The position numbers were made by a program, and so were the translations under genes. DNA of 64,000 bases from an uncultured Roseobacter sp. (GTDB lineage: Bacteria; Pseudomonadota; Alphaproteobacteria; Rhodobacterales; Rhodobacteraceae). The notes beneath the pieces are model-generated. The model was not told the origin of the DNA, did no database searches, and was given only the letters and a program-made list of their open reading frames with translations. The DNA lies in NCBI RefSeq assembly GCF_947495275.1, contig NZ_CANLYL010000013.1:62001-126000 (forward strand), in the 5' to 3' direction. Position 1 is the first letter of the stretch, and the number at the start of each line of letters is the position of its first letter. Positions 25,461 through 34,622 of the stretch are shown here, one piece after another.

Positions 25461-27125
25461 ATGGCGATAACGCTAAACAAGATTACCTCCCAACGGGGTA
25501 TCTCGGTGGGAGAGGCCACCAAGAAGATTTCTGATCTGGGCTGGAATCCCACTTACGTTCAGGAAGCCAATACCTTTCCGACAGATTACAAGATCACCAA
25601 AGCTCCACGCGATCCGATGAAACAGGTGCTTCGGTCCTACTTCCCGATGGAAGAAGAAAAGGACAACCGGGTTTACGGTGCGCTGGATGCAGCCTTGCGG
25701 GGCGACATGTTTGCCAATGTCGAGCCGCGCTGGATCGAGTGGATGAAGCTGTTCCTGGCGATCATTCCTTTCCCGGAAATCTCTGCGGCCCGGTCGATGG
25801 CCATGGTCGCGCGGCTCGCGCCGGGTGAAGACCTGCGCACAGGCTTCACCATGCAGATGGTCGATGAATTCCGGCATTCCACCATTCAGATGAATCTGAA
25901 GAAGTGGTACATGGAAAACTACATCGATCCCGCCGGATTTGACATCACCGAAGAAGCCTTCGGTAAGTGCTATGCGACCACGATCGGTCGTCAGTTCGGC
26001 GAAGGTTTCATCACCGGTGATACGATGACCGCAGCCTGCATGTATCTGACGGTTGTAGCCGAAACAGCCTTCACCAACACGCTTTTTGTGGCGATGCCCT
26101 CTGAGGCTGCGCGCAACGGTGATTATGCGCTGCCTACGGTGTTCCTGTCGGTCCAGTCGGACGAAAGTCGCCATATCGGCAACGGCCACTCCCTGCTGAT
26201 GGCAGCGCTGAAGGAGCCGGAGAACCATCTGCTTCTGGAGCGTGATCTGCGGTATGCCTTCTGGCAGAACCACGCAATCGTCGACGCTGCGATTGGCACA
26301 TTCATCGAATATGGCACCACAAACCGCGACAAGGAAAAGGAATCCTATGCGGAAATGTGGCATCGCTGGATTTTCGAGGACTACTACCGGACGTATATGC
26401 TGCCGCTCGAAAAATATGGCGTCAAAATCCACCACGATGATGTCCAGGAAGCCTGGAAGCGGATCACGGAAAAAAGTTACGTCCACAAGGTCGCACAGTT
26501 CTTCGCTGTGGGGTGGCCGGTCAACTTCTGGCGGATTGAGGCTCAGACCGAAAAAGACTTCGAATGGTTCGAGCACAAGTATCCAGGCTGGTACGCGGAG
26601 TTTGGCGAGTTCTGGAAGTGGTATGCGAAACTGAGCGTGCCGGGCCAGAAGGTCATCACGTTCAATGAGGACGTAGGCTATGTCTATCCGCACCGCTGCT
26701 GGTCTTGCCTCGTACCCTGTCTGATCCGTGAAGACACCGTCGTGGACGAAATCGATGGTCAGCTGCACACCTTTGCGCATGAGTTGGACCGTTGGACGGC
26801 TGTTGAGGCTTTTGCTGACGAGTATCAGGGGCGTCCGACACCGGCCATGGGCAAGTTCTCAGGCAAGCGGGAATGGGAAACCGTTTACGATGGCTGGGAT
26901 CTGGCGGATGCGATCACCGATCTGAACTTTGTCCGGGAGGATGGCAAAACGCTGGTGCCGCAGCCGCACCTGCGCTTTGACAACAAGGACATGTGGACGC
27001 TTGATCACGTGCGTGGACATACGTTGGGGTCACCGCTCAACGCCCTGCGTGCAATGTCTCCAAGCGATCGCGAAGCCCATCTCGCGGATTATCGCGCAGG
27101 CTTCACCATCAATCCCTGCAATTAA
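25461..27125 (+). CDS. mimA: Soluble diiron monooxygenase, hydroxylase large subunit
   Basis: A 554-residue hydroxylase alpha subunit of the propane/phenol/acetone monooxygenase group (Mim/Prm). The two iron-binding ExxH motifs are seen as E136-F-R-H139 and E235-S-R-H238; further glutamates occur near 106 and 201. It would insert oxygen into a small alkane, ketone or phenol. Family members with this operon layout oxidise propane to 2-propanol or acetone to acetol. The start is ATG 25461 after AAGGAGAC. It is first in the operon mimA-B-C-D, behind the sigma-54 promoter. Confidence 0.94.
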   Translation: MAITLNKITSQRGISVGEATKKISDLGWNPTYVQEANTFPTDYKITKAPRDPMKQVLRSYFPMEEEKDNRVYGALDAALRGDMFANVEPRWIEWMKLFLAIIPFPEISAARSMAMVARLAPGEDLRTGFTMQMVDEFRHSTIQMNLKKWYMENYIDPAGFDITEEAFGKCYATTIGRQFGEGFITGDTMTAACMYLTVVAETAFTNTLFVAMPSEAARNGDYALPTVFLSVQSDESRHIGNGHSLLMAALKEPENHLLLERDLRYAFWQNHAIVDAAIGTFIEYGTTNRDKEKESYAEMWHRWIFEDYYRTYMLPLEKYGVKIHHDDVQEAWKRITEKSYVHKVAQFFAVGWPVNFWRIEAQTEKDFEWFEHKYPGWYAEFGEFWKWYAKLSVPGQKVITFNEDVGYVYPHRCWSCLVPCLIREDTVVDEIDGQLHTFAHELDRWTAVEAFADEYQGRPTPAMGKFSGKREWETVYDGWDLADAITDLNFVREDGKTLVPQPHLRFDNKDMWTLDHVRGHTLGSPLNALRAMSPSDREAHLADYRAGFTINPCN

Positions 27126-27214
27126 ACAAGCACCTGTCGAGGCCTTTGCGGCCTCGGCAACCCACTATTGAACCGAGATCCGGCGCGCAGCTCTGGATCG
27201 CAGGAGACTAAAAA

Positions 27215-28276
27215 ATGAGTGAGATTTACAACGTCCGACTGGAACCTGTTGGTGTGGAGTTCGAGGTGGAGGAGGACGAGACAATTCTGGATGCGGCGTT
27301 CCGTCAGGGCATTGCATTGCCGCATGGCTGCAAAGAAGGGCAGTGCTCCGCTTGCAAATGCGTCCAGAACGACGGCGAAACCGAGATGCTGAAATACTCG
27401 ACCTTCGCGCTGAGTGATTACGAAAAGGAGACGGGGCATATCCTGATGTGCCGGGCCATCGCCTACAGTGACGTGGAAATTGATCTCCTGAATTACGATG
27501 AGGAGCTTTTGTCGAAATCCATCCCCGTAAAGAGTTTTGACGGGCGTATTGTTGATTTCCAGAAACTCACCCATGACATTCGCGGCGTAGAGATTGAAAT
27601 TGATAAGCCGCTCAAATTCTGGGCGGGCCAATATGTCGACATCACGGTTACCACCGAAGCGGGGGAGGAGATTACACGCTCGTTCTCCATGGCAAATCCG
27701 CCGAGCGAAACCCAAAAACTCTCCTTCATCATCAAAAAATACCCGGAAGGGAAGTTCTCAGGAGAACTCGACGCCGGAGGCATCAAAAAAGGCGCCTCCG
27801 TCGCGATCAGCGGACCCTACGGAATGTGCTTCCGACGCGAAGACAGAGACGGACCCGTAATTCTGGTGGGAGCCGGGTCCGGGATGTCGCCCGTTTGGTC
27901 TATTCTTCACGATCATCTGGTAAGCGGCGAGGATCGCCCCGTGATGTTCTTTTACGGTGCGCGCACGCAGGATGACCTGTTCAAACTGAACGACATTGCT
28001 GCGCTGACCGATGCCCATCCGCAGGTCGAGTTCATCCCCGTGCTGAGCCACGCGGAGGAAGATGGCACCTGGCAGGGGGAGCGCGGATTTGTGCATGAGT
28101 GCGTCGATCGTCGCCTGAAGGACCTGGATATCGACGGAGAAGGCGATGTCTACGCCTGTGGACCTCCCCCGATGATCGACGCACTCACCCCGGTTCTCTT
28201 TATGAACGGGTTCGAAACCGAACGAATTTTCTTCGACAAGTTTACGCCAACTTCCGGTTCATCGGCTCTCCACTGA
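27215..28276 (+). CDS. mimB: Monooxygenase reductase (2Fe-2S / FAD)
   Basis: A 353-residue electron-transfer protein. The N-terminal plant-type ferredoxin domain has ligands C39, C44, C47 and C79 (HGCKEGQCSACKC...MC). The FAD-binding RSFSMANPP follows, and the NADH domain has GAGSGMSP and later CGPPPMIDA. It passes electrons from NADH to the MimAC diiron centre. The ribosome site is GCAGGAGAC. It sits in the order typical of mim/prm operons. Confidence 0.95.
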   Translation: MSEIYNVRLEPVGVEFEVEEDETILDAAFRQGIALPHGCKEGQCSACKCVQNDGETEMLKYSTFALSDYEKETGHILMCRAIAYSDVEIDLLNYDEELLSKSIPVKSFDGRIVDFQKLTHDIRGVEIEIDKPLKFWAGQYVDITVTTEAGEEITRSFSMANPPSETQKLSFIIKKYPEGKFSGELDAGGIKKGASVAISGPYGMCFRREDRDGPVILVGAGSGMSPVWSILHDHLVSGEDRPVMFFYGARTQDDLFKLNDIAALTDAHPQVEFIPVLSHAEEDGTWQGERGFVHECVDRRLKDLDIDGEGDVYACGPPPMIDALTPVLFMNGFETERIFFDKFTPTSGSSALH

Positions 28277-28329
28277 GTTTTAGGGCTGATCGCTAGTCGC
28301 GTAAATTTAACCAACCAAGGGAGGCTACC

Positions 28330-29394
28330 ATGGTAGCAACATCAAGTTCTGTCGGGTCCGGCGCTGCAGGTTCAGCCACATTTGTCGGGTCAACCAGCCG
28401 CAAATACAACTACTTTGAACCCAGAGGCAAACGCGCCACACATTACGAAGACGTCACCGTTGACGTGCAACCTGATCCGGAACGGTACTTGATCCAGGAT
28501 TGGATTATCGACTTTGGCGGCGCCAAGGGCGGCGGCGCTTACCAGAAAGACTACACCGCGCTAAAAAGCTCGAACTGGCATGCTTTCCGAGCCCCGGATC
28601 AGGAATGGGAACGCACCCATTACCAGCGCCAATCAAAGATCTGTTCGATGGTGCAATCGGTCATCAGCAACGCGCGCAAAGCTGGCGCGCCGGCTGCTTT
28701 TGACAAGGTATGGAACCGCATTCTGCAAGCGCATCTGGGTGCCTGGAAGCACGCAGAATTCGGGCTGGGCACCTCGCTGATGCAAGCGCAGCGGTATGGC
28801 TATACCCAGATGATCAACAATGCGACGTTGACGAATTCATCCTACAAGATGCGCCTGTCGCAGGACATCACGCTCTATCTGGCCGAAATCGGAATGGATA
28901 TCGAAGGCTGGGATGACGATCTGGGTAAAAAGACCTGGCTAGAAGATCCGCTCTGGCAGCCAACCCGTGAAGCGATCGAGAGCATCATGGGCAGCGAAGA
29001 TTATCTTGAGCAATACTTTGCCATAAATCTGATCTTCGAGCCTTTGGTGGGCGAGCTGTTCCGGTCAGGTTTCCTGATGCAGGCGGCCGCAGCCAACAAT
29101 GATTTCATTACGCCACCGGTGATTTCGGCCGCTGAAGCGGATTACGAACGGAATTTGGCCAATGCCATCGACCTGATGTATCTGCTGGTGAACGACCAAG
29201 AGCATGGTGCCCACAACAAGGGCCTCTTGCAGTCGTGGGTGACAAAGCACGGTGACCTGGCGGACAAAGCCGCGACCGCGCTGCAGCCGATCTGGTCGCA
29301 ACCTCATTCCAAACCGGTCTCATTCGAAGATGTCAAAGCCGTCTCTCACGAGCGTCTTGGACAGATATTGAATGAACTCGGCCTGACCCGCTGA
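28330..29394 (+). CDS. mimC: Soluble diiron monooxygenase, hydroxylase small subunit
   Basis: A 354-residue hydroxylase beta subunit. It is structural, lacks iron ligands and is predicted helical, with SRKYNYFEPRGKRATHYEDV at the N-terminus as in family members, and WGAGK-type segments replaced by AHLGAWKHAEFGLG. It forms the hydroxylase with MimA. AGGGAGGCTACC precedes the start. The first 20 residues are low in complexity (Ser/Gly/Ala). Confidence 0.92.
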   Translation: MVATSSSVGSGAAGSATFVGSTSRKYNYFEPRGKRATHYEDVTVDVQPDPERYLIQDWIIDFGGAKGGGAYQKDYTALKSSNWHAFRAPDQEWERTHYQRQSKICSMVQSVISNARKAGAPAAFDKVWNRILQAHLGAWKHAEFGLGTSLMQAQRYGYTQMINNATLTNSSYKMRLSQDITLYLAEIGMDIEGWDDDLGKKTWLEDPLWQPTREAIESIMGSEDYLEQYFAINLIFEPLVGELFRSGFLMQAAAANNDFITPPVISAAEADYERNLANAIDLMYLLVNDQEHGAHNKGLLQSWVTKHGDLADKAATALQPIWSQPHSKPVSFEDVKAVSHERLGQILNELGLTR

Positions 29395-29412
29395 TTGAAG
29401 GGAGTACCAGCA

Positions 29413-29784
29413 ATGTCAACAATAGCTCGCGACGCAACAAAGCAGAATATCTTCAAATCAATGAAGGATATCACCTTTGAGCAAACGATTTCACATCAAT
29501 GCGGTGTGACAATGAACGACTCGGTCGAAGCCCGCGCCATCGCGGAATTCATGGACGAGGACCCGAAAGTTACCGTCACCCATAACCCCGCGACGATCCG
29601 CGTGGATGGGGAGGGCAAACTGGTCTTCAAAATGGATGAGATCGGGGAGTATCTGGGCCGCGAAATGACGGCTGAAACGTTCGAGGTCAATACATCAACC
29701 CACTATGGGCGGATGGTGCGGGTGGATGACAACACCGTCGTGCTCTTCGGCAATATGGACGATGTGTTCGAGTATATCGAATAA
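29413..29784 (+). CDS. mimD: Monooxygenase coupling (effector) protein
   Basis: A 123-residue cofactor-free regulatory subunit of the MmoB/DmpM family. It binds the hydroxylase and tunes turnover. Characteristic segments are CGVTMNDSVEARAIAEFMDE and YGRMVRVDDNTVVLFGNMD. The ATG at 29413 follows GGGAGTACC; an upstream in-frame start at 29395 overlaps the mimC end and is unlikely. Confidence 0.93.
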   Translation: MSTIARDATKQNIFKSMKDITFEQTISHQCGVTMNDSVEARAIAEFMDEDPKVTVTHNPATIRVDGEGKLVFKMDEIGEYLGREMTAETFEVNTSTHYGRMVRVDDNTVVLFGNMDDVFEYIE

Positions 29785-29870
29785 GAATGCCAGCCTGACA
29801 AACCCGGAACCCACCGGGTTTGTTACCTAAATTTCCAAGATCACCATTCGAAATATCCCAGGAGGTACAG

Positions 29871-30896
29871 ATGTTTGTCACCAAGGACGGCAAGGAAATC
29901 TTCATCGTCGACGGCCACACCCATTTTTGGGACGGCAGCGCCGAAAACCAGAGCAATGTGCATGGCAAACAGTTCATCGAGTGCTTTTACGCCTATCACA
30001 CCAATCTCAGCCCTCCCGAGGAGTTGTGGGAAAAGGATCGGTTCGAAAAGTACACGGAGGACGATGTGTACCGGGACCTCTTCATCGACGGCCCGGATGA
30101 TGTGGCCATCATCCAATCGACCTACCTGAAGGATTTCTACAAGAACGGGTTTTCCAGCATCGAGCGCAGCACAACGATGGCAGAACGCCACCCGGAGCGG
30201 TTCATCATCAACGGCTCGTTTGACCCGCGCGATGGCGAAAAAGCCCTGGAATACATTCATTACATGAAAGAAACCTTCGATATTCAGGGTGTGAAAATGT
30301 ACACCGCTGAATGGAACGGCGAAAGCAAGGGCTGGGCCCTCAACGATCCGGCCGCTTACAAGTGTTTTGAACTTTGTGACAAACTCGGCATCAAGAACAT
30401 TCATGTTCACAAGGGCCCAACGATCATTCCGCTGAGCAAGGATGCCTTTGATGTCCACGACGTGGACTATGCCGCGACGGATTTCCAGAACCTCAATTGG
30501 ATTATCGAGCATTGCGGTTTGCCCCGTCTGGATGATTTCTGCTGGATCGCCACGCAGGAAACCAATGTCTACGGCGGTCTTGCCGTGGCGTTGCCCTTTA
30601 TCCATTCCCGTCCACGCTACTTCGGCGAGGTGATGGCTGAGCTTCTGTGGTGGGTCGGCGAAGACAAGCTTTTGTTCGGATCAGATTATGCCATCTGGAC
30701 GCCCAAGTGGCTGGTTGAAAAGCTTTGGGAGTACCAGATTCCCGAAGACATCTCAGCCGAACGCGGCGGCGTGCAGCTCACCGATGAGGTCAAGGAGAAA
30801 ATTCTCGGTCTGAATGCGGCCAAGCTCTACGACATCGACGTCGCGGCCAAGAAAAAGCAGCTCAGTGCGGCACCTGTGCAGATCGCGGCGGAGTGA
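29871..30896 (+). CDS. Amidohydrolase-family protein of the monooxygenase cluster
   Basis: A 341-residue TIM-barrel metal-dependent hydrolase (amidohydrolase_2 type). The metal motif is DGHTHFWDG near the N-terminus; IHVHKGP and a late Asp in LLFGSDYAIWTPKW complete the site. Family members act as hydrolases or decarboxylases. Such genes are regular members of propane-monooxygenase operons, but their exact role is unsettled. A strong ribosome site, AGGAGG, precedes the ATG. Confidence 0.87.
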   Translation: MFVTKDGKEIFIVDGHTHFWDGSAENQSNVHGKQFIECFYAYHTNLSPPEELWEKDRFEKYTEDDVYRDLFIDGPDDVAIIQSTYLKDFYKNGFSSIERSTTMAERHPERFIINGSFDPRDGEKALEYIHYMKETFDIQGVKMYTAEWNGESKGWALNDPAAYKCFELCDKLGIKNIHVHKGPTIIPLSKDAFDVHDVDYAATDFQNLNWIIEHCGLPRLDDFCWIATQETNVYGGLAVALPFIHSRPRYFGEVMAELLWWVGEDKLLFGSDYAIWTPKWLVEKLWEYQIPEDISAERGGVQLTDEVKEKILGLNAAKLYDIDVAAKKKQLSAAPVQIAAE

Positions 30897-30900
30897 CGCG

Positions 30901-31719
30901 ATGTTTGCAGAAATTCACAGAACGGAGCTGGAAGCGGAAGTCTGGGATTGTCTGGACCAGGTGACAGATCCCGAGCTGGACGAACCGATCACAGACATGG
31001 GTTTTGTCGAGCGAATTGATGTGGATCAGAGCAGCGGAAAGGTGGAAGTCGATTTTCGACTTCCGACCTACTGGTGCTCGCCAAACTTTGCTTTTCTGAT
31101 GGGCTTCGACGTGCGTATCGCCGTCAGCAAGTTGCCCTGGGTGAAGAACATCAGGGTGACATTGAATGACCACTGCTTTGCAGATCGCGTGAATGACGGT
31201 GTGAACGGGTCCAGAGATTTCGCCGATGTTTTTGCGGAGTATTGCGATGGTAGCGATCTGGACAACGTGCGCCTGAAATTTCAGGAGAAGGCATTCATCC
31301 GTCGTCAGGAAACGGTGCTTCTCGGTCTTGAGGCGCGTGGTTTCACCGGTGAGGACATCGTTGGAATGACCCTGGAGATCTTCGACAGGGTTGCCTTCCA
31401 GGGTCAGGAAGAAGCCAGGCAAAAACCACGGTATCGCGAAATTCTTCTGGCGCATGGCCTGGCCACGCAATCAGATGATCTGGCGTTTGTCACCTGGGAG
31501 GGTGCGCCATTGAGCGCGCAAGGGTTGCGGGACTATCTGGCGCGGCTGCGCGGGGTCCGGATCAACATGGAATTCAACGGCGCGCTTTGCCGTGGGTTGC
31601 AGTCGACTAGGTACAAGGAAGTCAAGATCGGAGCGGAGGGCCCGACGCTGATTGACTTCATTCAGAACCGGGTGCCGCCACGCGAACCAATCCATCCAGA
31701 GCGGCAGGCGGCGCCCTGA
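30901..31719 (+). CDS. DUF59 / MIP18-type protein, metal-centre assembly candidate
   Basis: A 272-residue protein. Residues about 10-95 form a DUF59 domain (CLDQVTDPELDEPITDMGFV; YWCSPNFAFLM). In other pathways this domain serves iron-sulfur cluster assembly or maturation of oxygenases (PaaD-like). The C-terminal half is specific to this type of cluster. It starts 4 bases after the amidohydrolase stop. A role in loading or maturing the diiron hydroxylase is inference from context. Confidence 0.82.
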   Translation: MFAEIHRTELEAEVWDCLDQVTDPELDEPITDMGFVERIDVDQSSGKVEVDFRLPTYWCSPNFAFLMGFDVRIAVSKLPWVKNIRVTLNDHCFADRVNDGVNGSRDFADVFAEYCDGSDLDNVRLKFQEKAFIRRQETVLLGLEARGFTGEDIVGMTLEIFDRVAFQGQEEARQKPRYREILLAHGLATQSDDLAFVTWEGAPLSAQGLRDYLARLRGVRINMEFNGALCRGLQSTRYKEVKIGAEGPTLIDFIQNRVPPREPIHPERQAAP

Positions 31720-31793
31720 TCGGGTTCCGGCAAGGCAACGGTACTTAATACCACAAAACGACCAGAGGATCATGCTCTGGCAGGGAGATAAAC

Positions 31794-33431
31794 ATGGCTA
31801 AACTATTGACACATAACGGTACTGCCCGGGCTGCTCTTGCGCGCGGAGTTGCTAAACTGGCGGCGGCAGTGGAACCGACGCTGGGCCCCAAGGGCTTGAA
31901 CGCGATGATTGATCGCCCAGTTGGCACGCCGTTGATCACCAGAGATGGGGTCACGATTGCATCGGAAATCGAACTCCCTGACCGTTTTGAAAACATGGGC
32001 GCTCAAGTCGTGCGGGAAGTGTCGATGCAAACCAATGAAGTCGCCGGAGATGGGACCACGACAGCCATCGTTCTGGCCAATGCCTTGATACAGGAAGGGG
32101 TGAAGATAACCGAGCAGGGGGTCAAACCTGTCGATCTGTGCAAGGGCATTGATCTGGCTGTGGAACGCATCATCGAAGGGTTGGATCGCTCCTCGCGGTC
32201 TTGTGACGACCACCCCGAATACCTGAATGCCGTTGCGCGTGTGTCTGCCACCGATGCGGATTTGGGATCGCTTGTGGCGGAAGCTTTCAACCGCGTGGGG
32301 AAGGATGGCGTGATCAGCGCAGATTTCTCCGTGACAATTAATACGACGCTTGAGGTTGTCGAAGGCATGTCCTTTGATCGAGGATATATTTCGCATCACA
32401 TGGTGACCGATCAGGACAATATGGAAGCGGTTCTGAACAACCCCCTGATCCTTCTGACCGATCAGAAAATCCTGAGCCCTGACATTTTGAAAAACGCCCG
32501 CGACATTGCCGATGAGCAGGACCGACCCTTACTGATCGTTGCCGAAGAGATCGCACCCGAGGTCGTGATCTCGCTGATGGATTCTGGTGGTGCAGGCAAA
32601 TATCTGATCGTCCATCCGCCGGAATACGGACATTGGCGTGCCGCTATGATGGATGATCTGGCAATACTGACAAATGGCGAGGTTCTGGCCCGCGATCTGG
32701 GCAAGAAGATTGAAAATGTCACTCTCGCTCAATTGGGCGGTGCGCAACAGGTCAAGGTAAGTTCATCATTCACCAGCATCATTCGGGGTGAAGGGAATCC
32801 GGATGCGATCCGGGCGCGGCGCGATCAGGTTCAGCGTCAGCATGATGTCGCACCGCCAAACATCGAGCAGGACAAGTTGCGCGAACGGGTCTCCAAACTG
32901 TCTGGCGGTACGGCGGTGATCTATGCGGGCGGCTTCACGCCGGTGGAACAGAAACGCAAGATACAGCTTATCGAGGACTCGCTTTGTGCCGTCAAAGCAG
33001 CATTCGAGGATGGTGTCGTAGCCGGTGGCGGGACGGCGTTGGCGCAAATCGGATCTACTCTCGACAACCTTGTCTCGGGCAACGATGGCGATGTGTGCAC
33101 AGGGGTCAATCTTGTACGGTCCGTTTTGACGCGCCCTGTCGAGCGGATTGCCAGTAACGCAGGGGCGGATCCCACGGCGGTGATTGCCTCGGTTGCCGAT
33201 GGTCAGCCCGGGCGCGGTTATGACGCCAATAGCGGCATCTTCGTCGATATGTTTGAAACAGGCATCATCGATCCGGTTCGGGTCACGGCCAGCGCGCTGG
33301 TGAATGCAGCATCTGTTGCGACACTGATCCTGACCACTGAGACCCTTGTGGGTGATCTTGAGGAGGGGGAGGCCGACCCGACAGAGGGGCCAGCCCTGGG
33401 TGGTGGCGCCGAGTTGTTGGGCCGACCCTAA
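31794..33431 (+). CDS. mimG: GroEL-like chaperonin of the monooxygenase cluster
   Basis: A 545-residue Hsp60. ATPase motifs are present (EPTLGPKGLNA, TNEVAGDGTTTA, ITRDGVTIA). It differs from housekeeping GroEL: no groES gene is adjacent, and the C-terminus ends GGGAELLGRP instead of a GGM tail. MimG in mycobacteria is needed for productive folding of the MimA hydroxylase, so a dedicated client chaperonin is likely here. The ribosome site GCAGGGAGA precedes the ATG. Confidence 0.93.
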   Translation: MAKLLTHNGTARAALARGVAKLAAAVEPTLGPKGLNAMIDRPVGTPLITRDGVTIASEIELPDRFENMGAQVVREVSMQTNEVAGDGTTTAIVLANALIQEGVKITEQGVKPVDLCKGIDLAVERIIEGLDRSSRSCDDHPEYLNAVARVSATDADLGSLVAEAFNRVGKDGVISADFSVTINTTLEVVEGMSFDRGYISHHMVTDQDNMEAVLNNPLILLTDQKILSPDILKNARDIADEQDRPLLIVAEEIAPEVVISLMDSGGAGKYLIVHPPEYGHWRAAMMDDLAILTNGEVLARDLGKKIENVTLAQLGGAQQVKVSSSFTSIIRGEGNPDAIRARRDQVQRQHDVAPPNIEQDKLRERVSKLSGGTAVIYAGGFTPVEQKRKIQLIEDSLCAVKAAFEDGVVAGGGTALAQIGSTLDNLVSGNDGDVCTGVNLVRSVLTRPVERIASNAGADPTAVIASVADGQPGRGYDANSGIFVDMFETGIIDPVRVTASALVNAASVATLILTTETLVGDLEEGEADPTEGPALGGGAELLGRP

Positions 33432-33491
33432 CCAGAATGTGAGCGCGGCAGAAATGCCGCGTCCTTGTCCAGCAAGAAAGAGGAACAGGAC

Positions 33492-34535
33492 ATGAAAGCT
33501 GCGAGGCTATACGATTACGACCCCGAGATGAACGTTCAGCTCAAGATCGAGGAGGTCCCGGCGCCGACGGTCAATGGCCCGGACGAGGTCATCGTCAAAG
33601 TGGGAGCGGCGGGCCTGTGCCGCACGGATTTGCATATCATCGAAGGGGTATGGAAAGACGTGATGGATGCGGATGGCGGATTGCTGCCTTATGTCATGGG
33701 GCACGAAAATGCCGGCTGGGTCGAAGAGGTCGGTTCGAATGTGACGTCAGTGAAAGCGGGCGATGCGGTCATCTGCCACCCGCACCGCAGTTGTGGTATT
33801 TGTCTCAACTGTCGCTACGGTCATGACATGTATTGTGACCACGGGCTGTTTCCGGGGCTTGGCTTGGATGGTGGCTTTGCGGAGTATTTCATCACCAATG
33901 AAAGCTCCGTCATCAAGCTGAACACGAACATCACCCCGCTGGAGGTCGCCCCCATGGCAGATGCGGGCATCACAGCATACCGCGCCGCCAAAAAGGCTGC
34001 GGGTCTGGTCCATCCGGGGGCTTATGTGACGGTGCTAGGCGTTGGAGGTTTGGGCCATATTGCGATCCAATGCCTGAAAAACCTCTGTGGCGCGCGTGTC
34101 ATTGCCGTGGACCGCGAACCGGGCGCGCAGGTTCTGGCCAAGGAATTGGGGGCAGATATCGTGTTGGATGGCGGGCCCGATCTGATCGAGCAGGTCAAGG
34201 AAGCAACCGGTGGTGGCAGTGACGTTGTCATCGACTTCGTTGGTGAGTTGGGTGTCGAAAACATCTGCTGGAAACTGCTGCGGCAGGGCGGCGAACTGAT
34301 TGTCGTTGGCTATGGCGGCACCATCGAGATTCCAACGCTGGAACTGGTGATCAACGAGATCAAGATCGGTGGCAGCCTCGTTGGCGATTACACGGAATTG
34401 GTTGAGCTGATGGAGCTGAATGCAGACGGTTTGGTCAAGATGCACTACACCGAGTATACGCTTGATGACATCAACAAGGGCATCGATGACTTCAAGAACC
34501 GGCGCTTTACAGGTCGGGGCGTGATCGTTCCGTAG
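33492..34535 (+). CDS. Zinc-dependent alcohol dehydrogenase
   Basis: A 347-residue medium-chain dehydrogenase. Catalytic zinc ligands lie in GLCRTDLHIIEG and GHENAGWVEEVG. The structural zinc site is CGICLNCRYGHDMYC with four cysteines. The NAD loop is VLGVGGLGHIA. It is the last gene of the operon and would oxidise the monooxygenase product, for example 2-propanol to acetone; the substrate is inferred. The ATG at 33492 follows AGGAACAGGAC. Confidence 0.92.
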   Translation: MKAARLYDYDPEMNVQLKIEEVPAPTVNGPDEVIVKVGAAGLCRTDLHIIEGVWKDVMDADGGLLPYVMGHENAGWVEEVGSNVTSVKAGDAVICHPHRSCGICLNCRYGHDMYCDHGLFPGLGLDGGFAEYFITNESSVIKLNTNITPLEVAPMADAGITAYRAAKKAAGLVHPGAYVTVLGVGGLGHIAIQCLKNLCGARVIAVDREPGAQVLAKELGADIVLDGGPDLIEQVKEATGGGSDVVIDFVGELGVENICWKLLRQGGELIVVGYGGTIEIPTLELVINEIKIGGSLVGDYTELVELMELNADGLVKMHYTEYTLDDINKGIDDFKNRRFTGRGVIVP

Positions 34536-34553
34536 CGCAGGCATCGCTGCTAA

Positions 34554-34579
34554 AACAGCCACTCTTTGCGGTGGCTGTT
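34554..34579. terminator. Hairpin between mim operon and its activator gene
   Basis: AACAGCCAC and GTGGCTGTT form a perfect 9-bp stem with an 8-base loop. On the minus strand it is followed by TTTT, so it suits termination of the activator gene; for the plus strand the T tract is missing. It lies between the two convergent gene ends. Confidence 0.7.
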
Positions 34580-34622
34580 GACTGTCTTCCGGCACGATTT
34601 CATGCTGAAAATAAGGCCGTTT

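Noticed and set aside
25473-26780. 435-codon minus-strand frame opposite mimA
   Set aside because: It is a shadow of a gene with clear diiron motifs; GC-rich coding DNA commonly leaves such antisense frames.
31794-33431. Housekeeping groEL
   Set aside because: No groES partner, no GGM tail, and it lies inside a monooxygenase operon.
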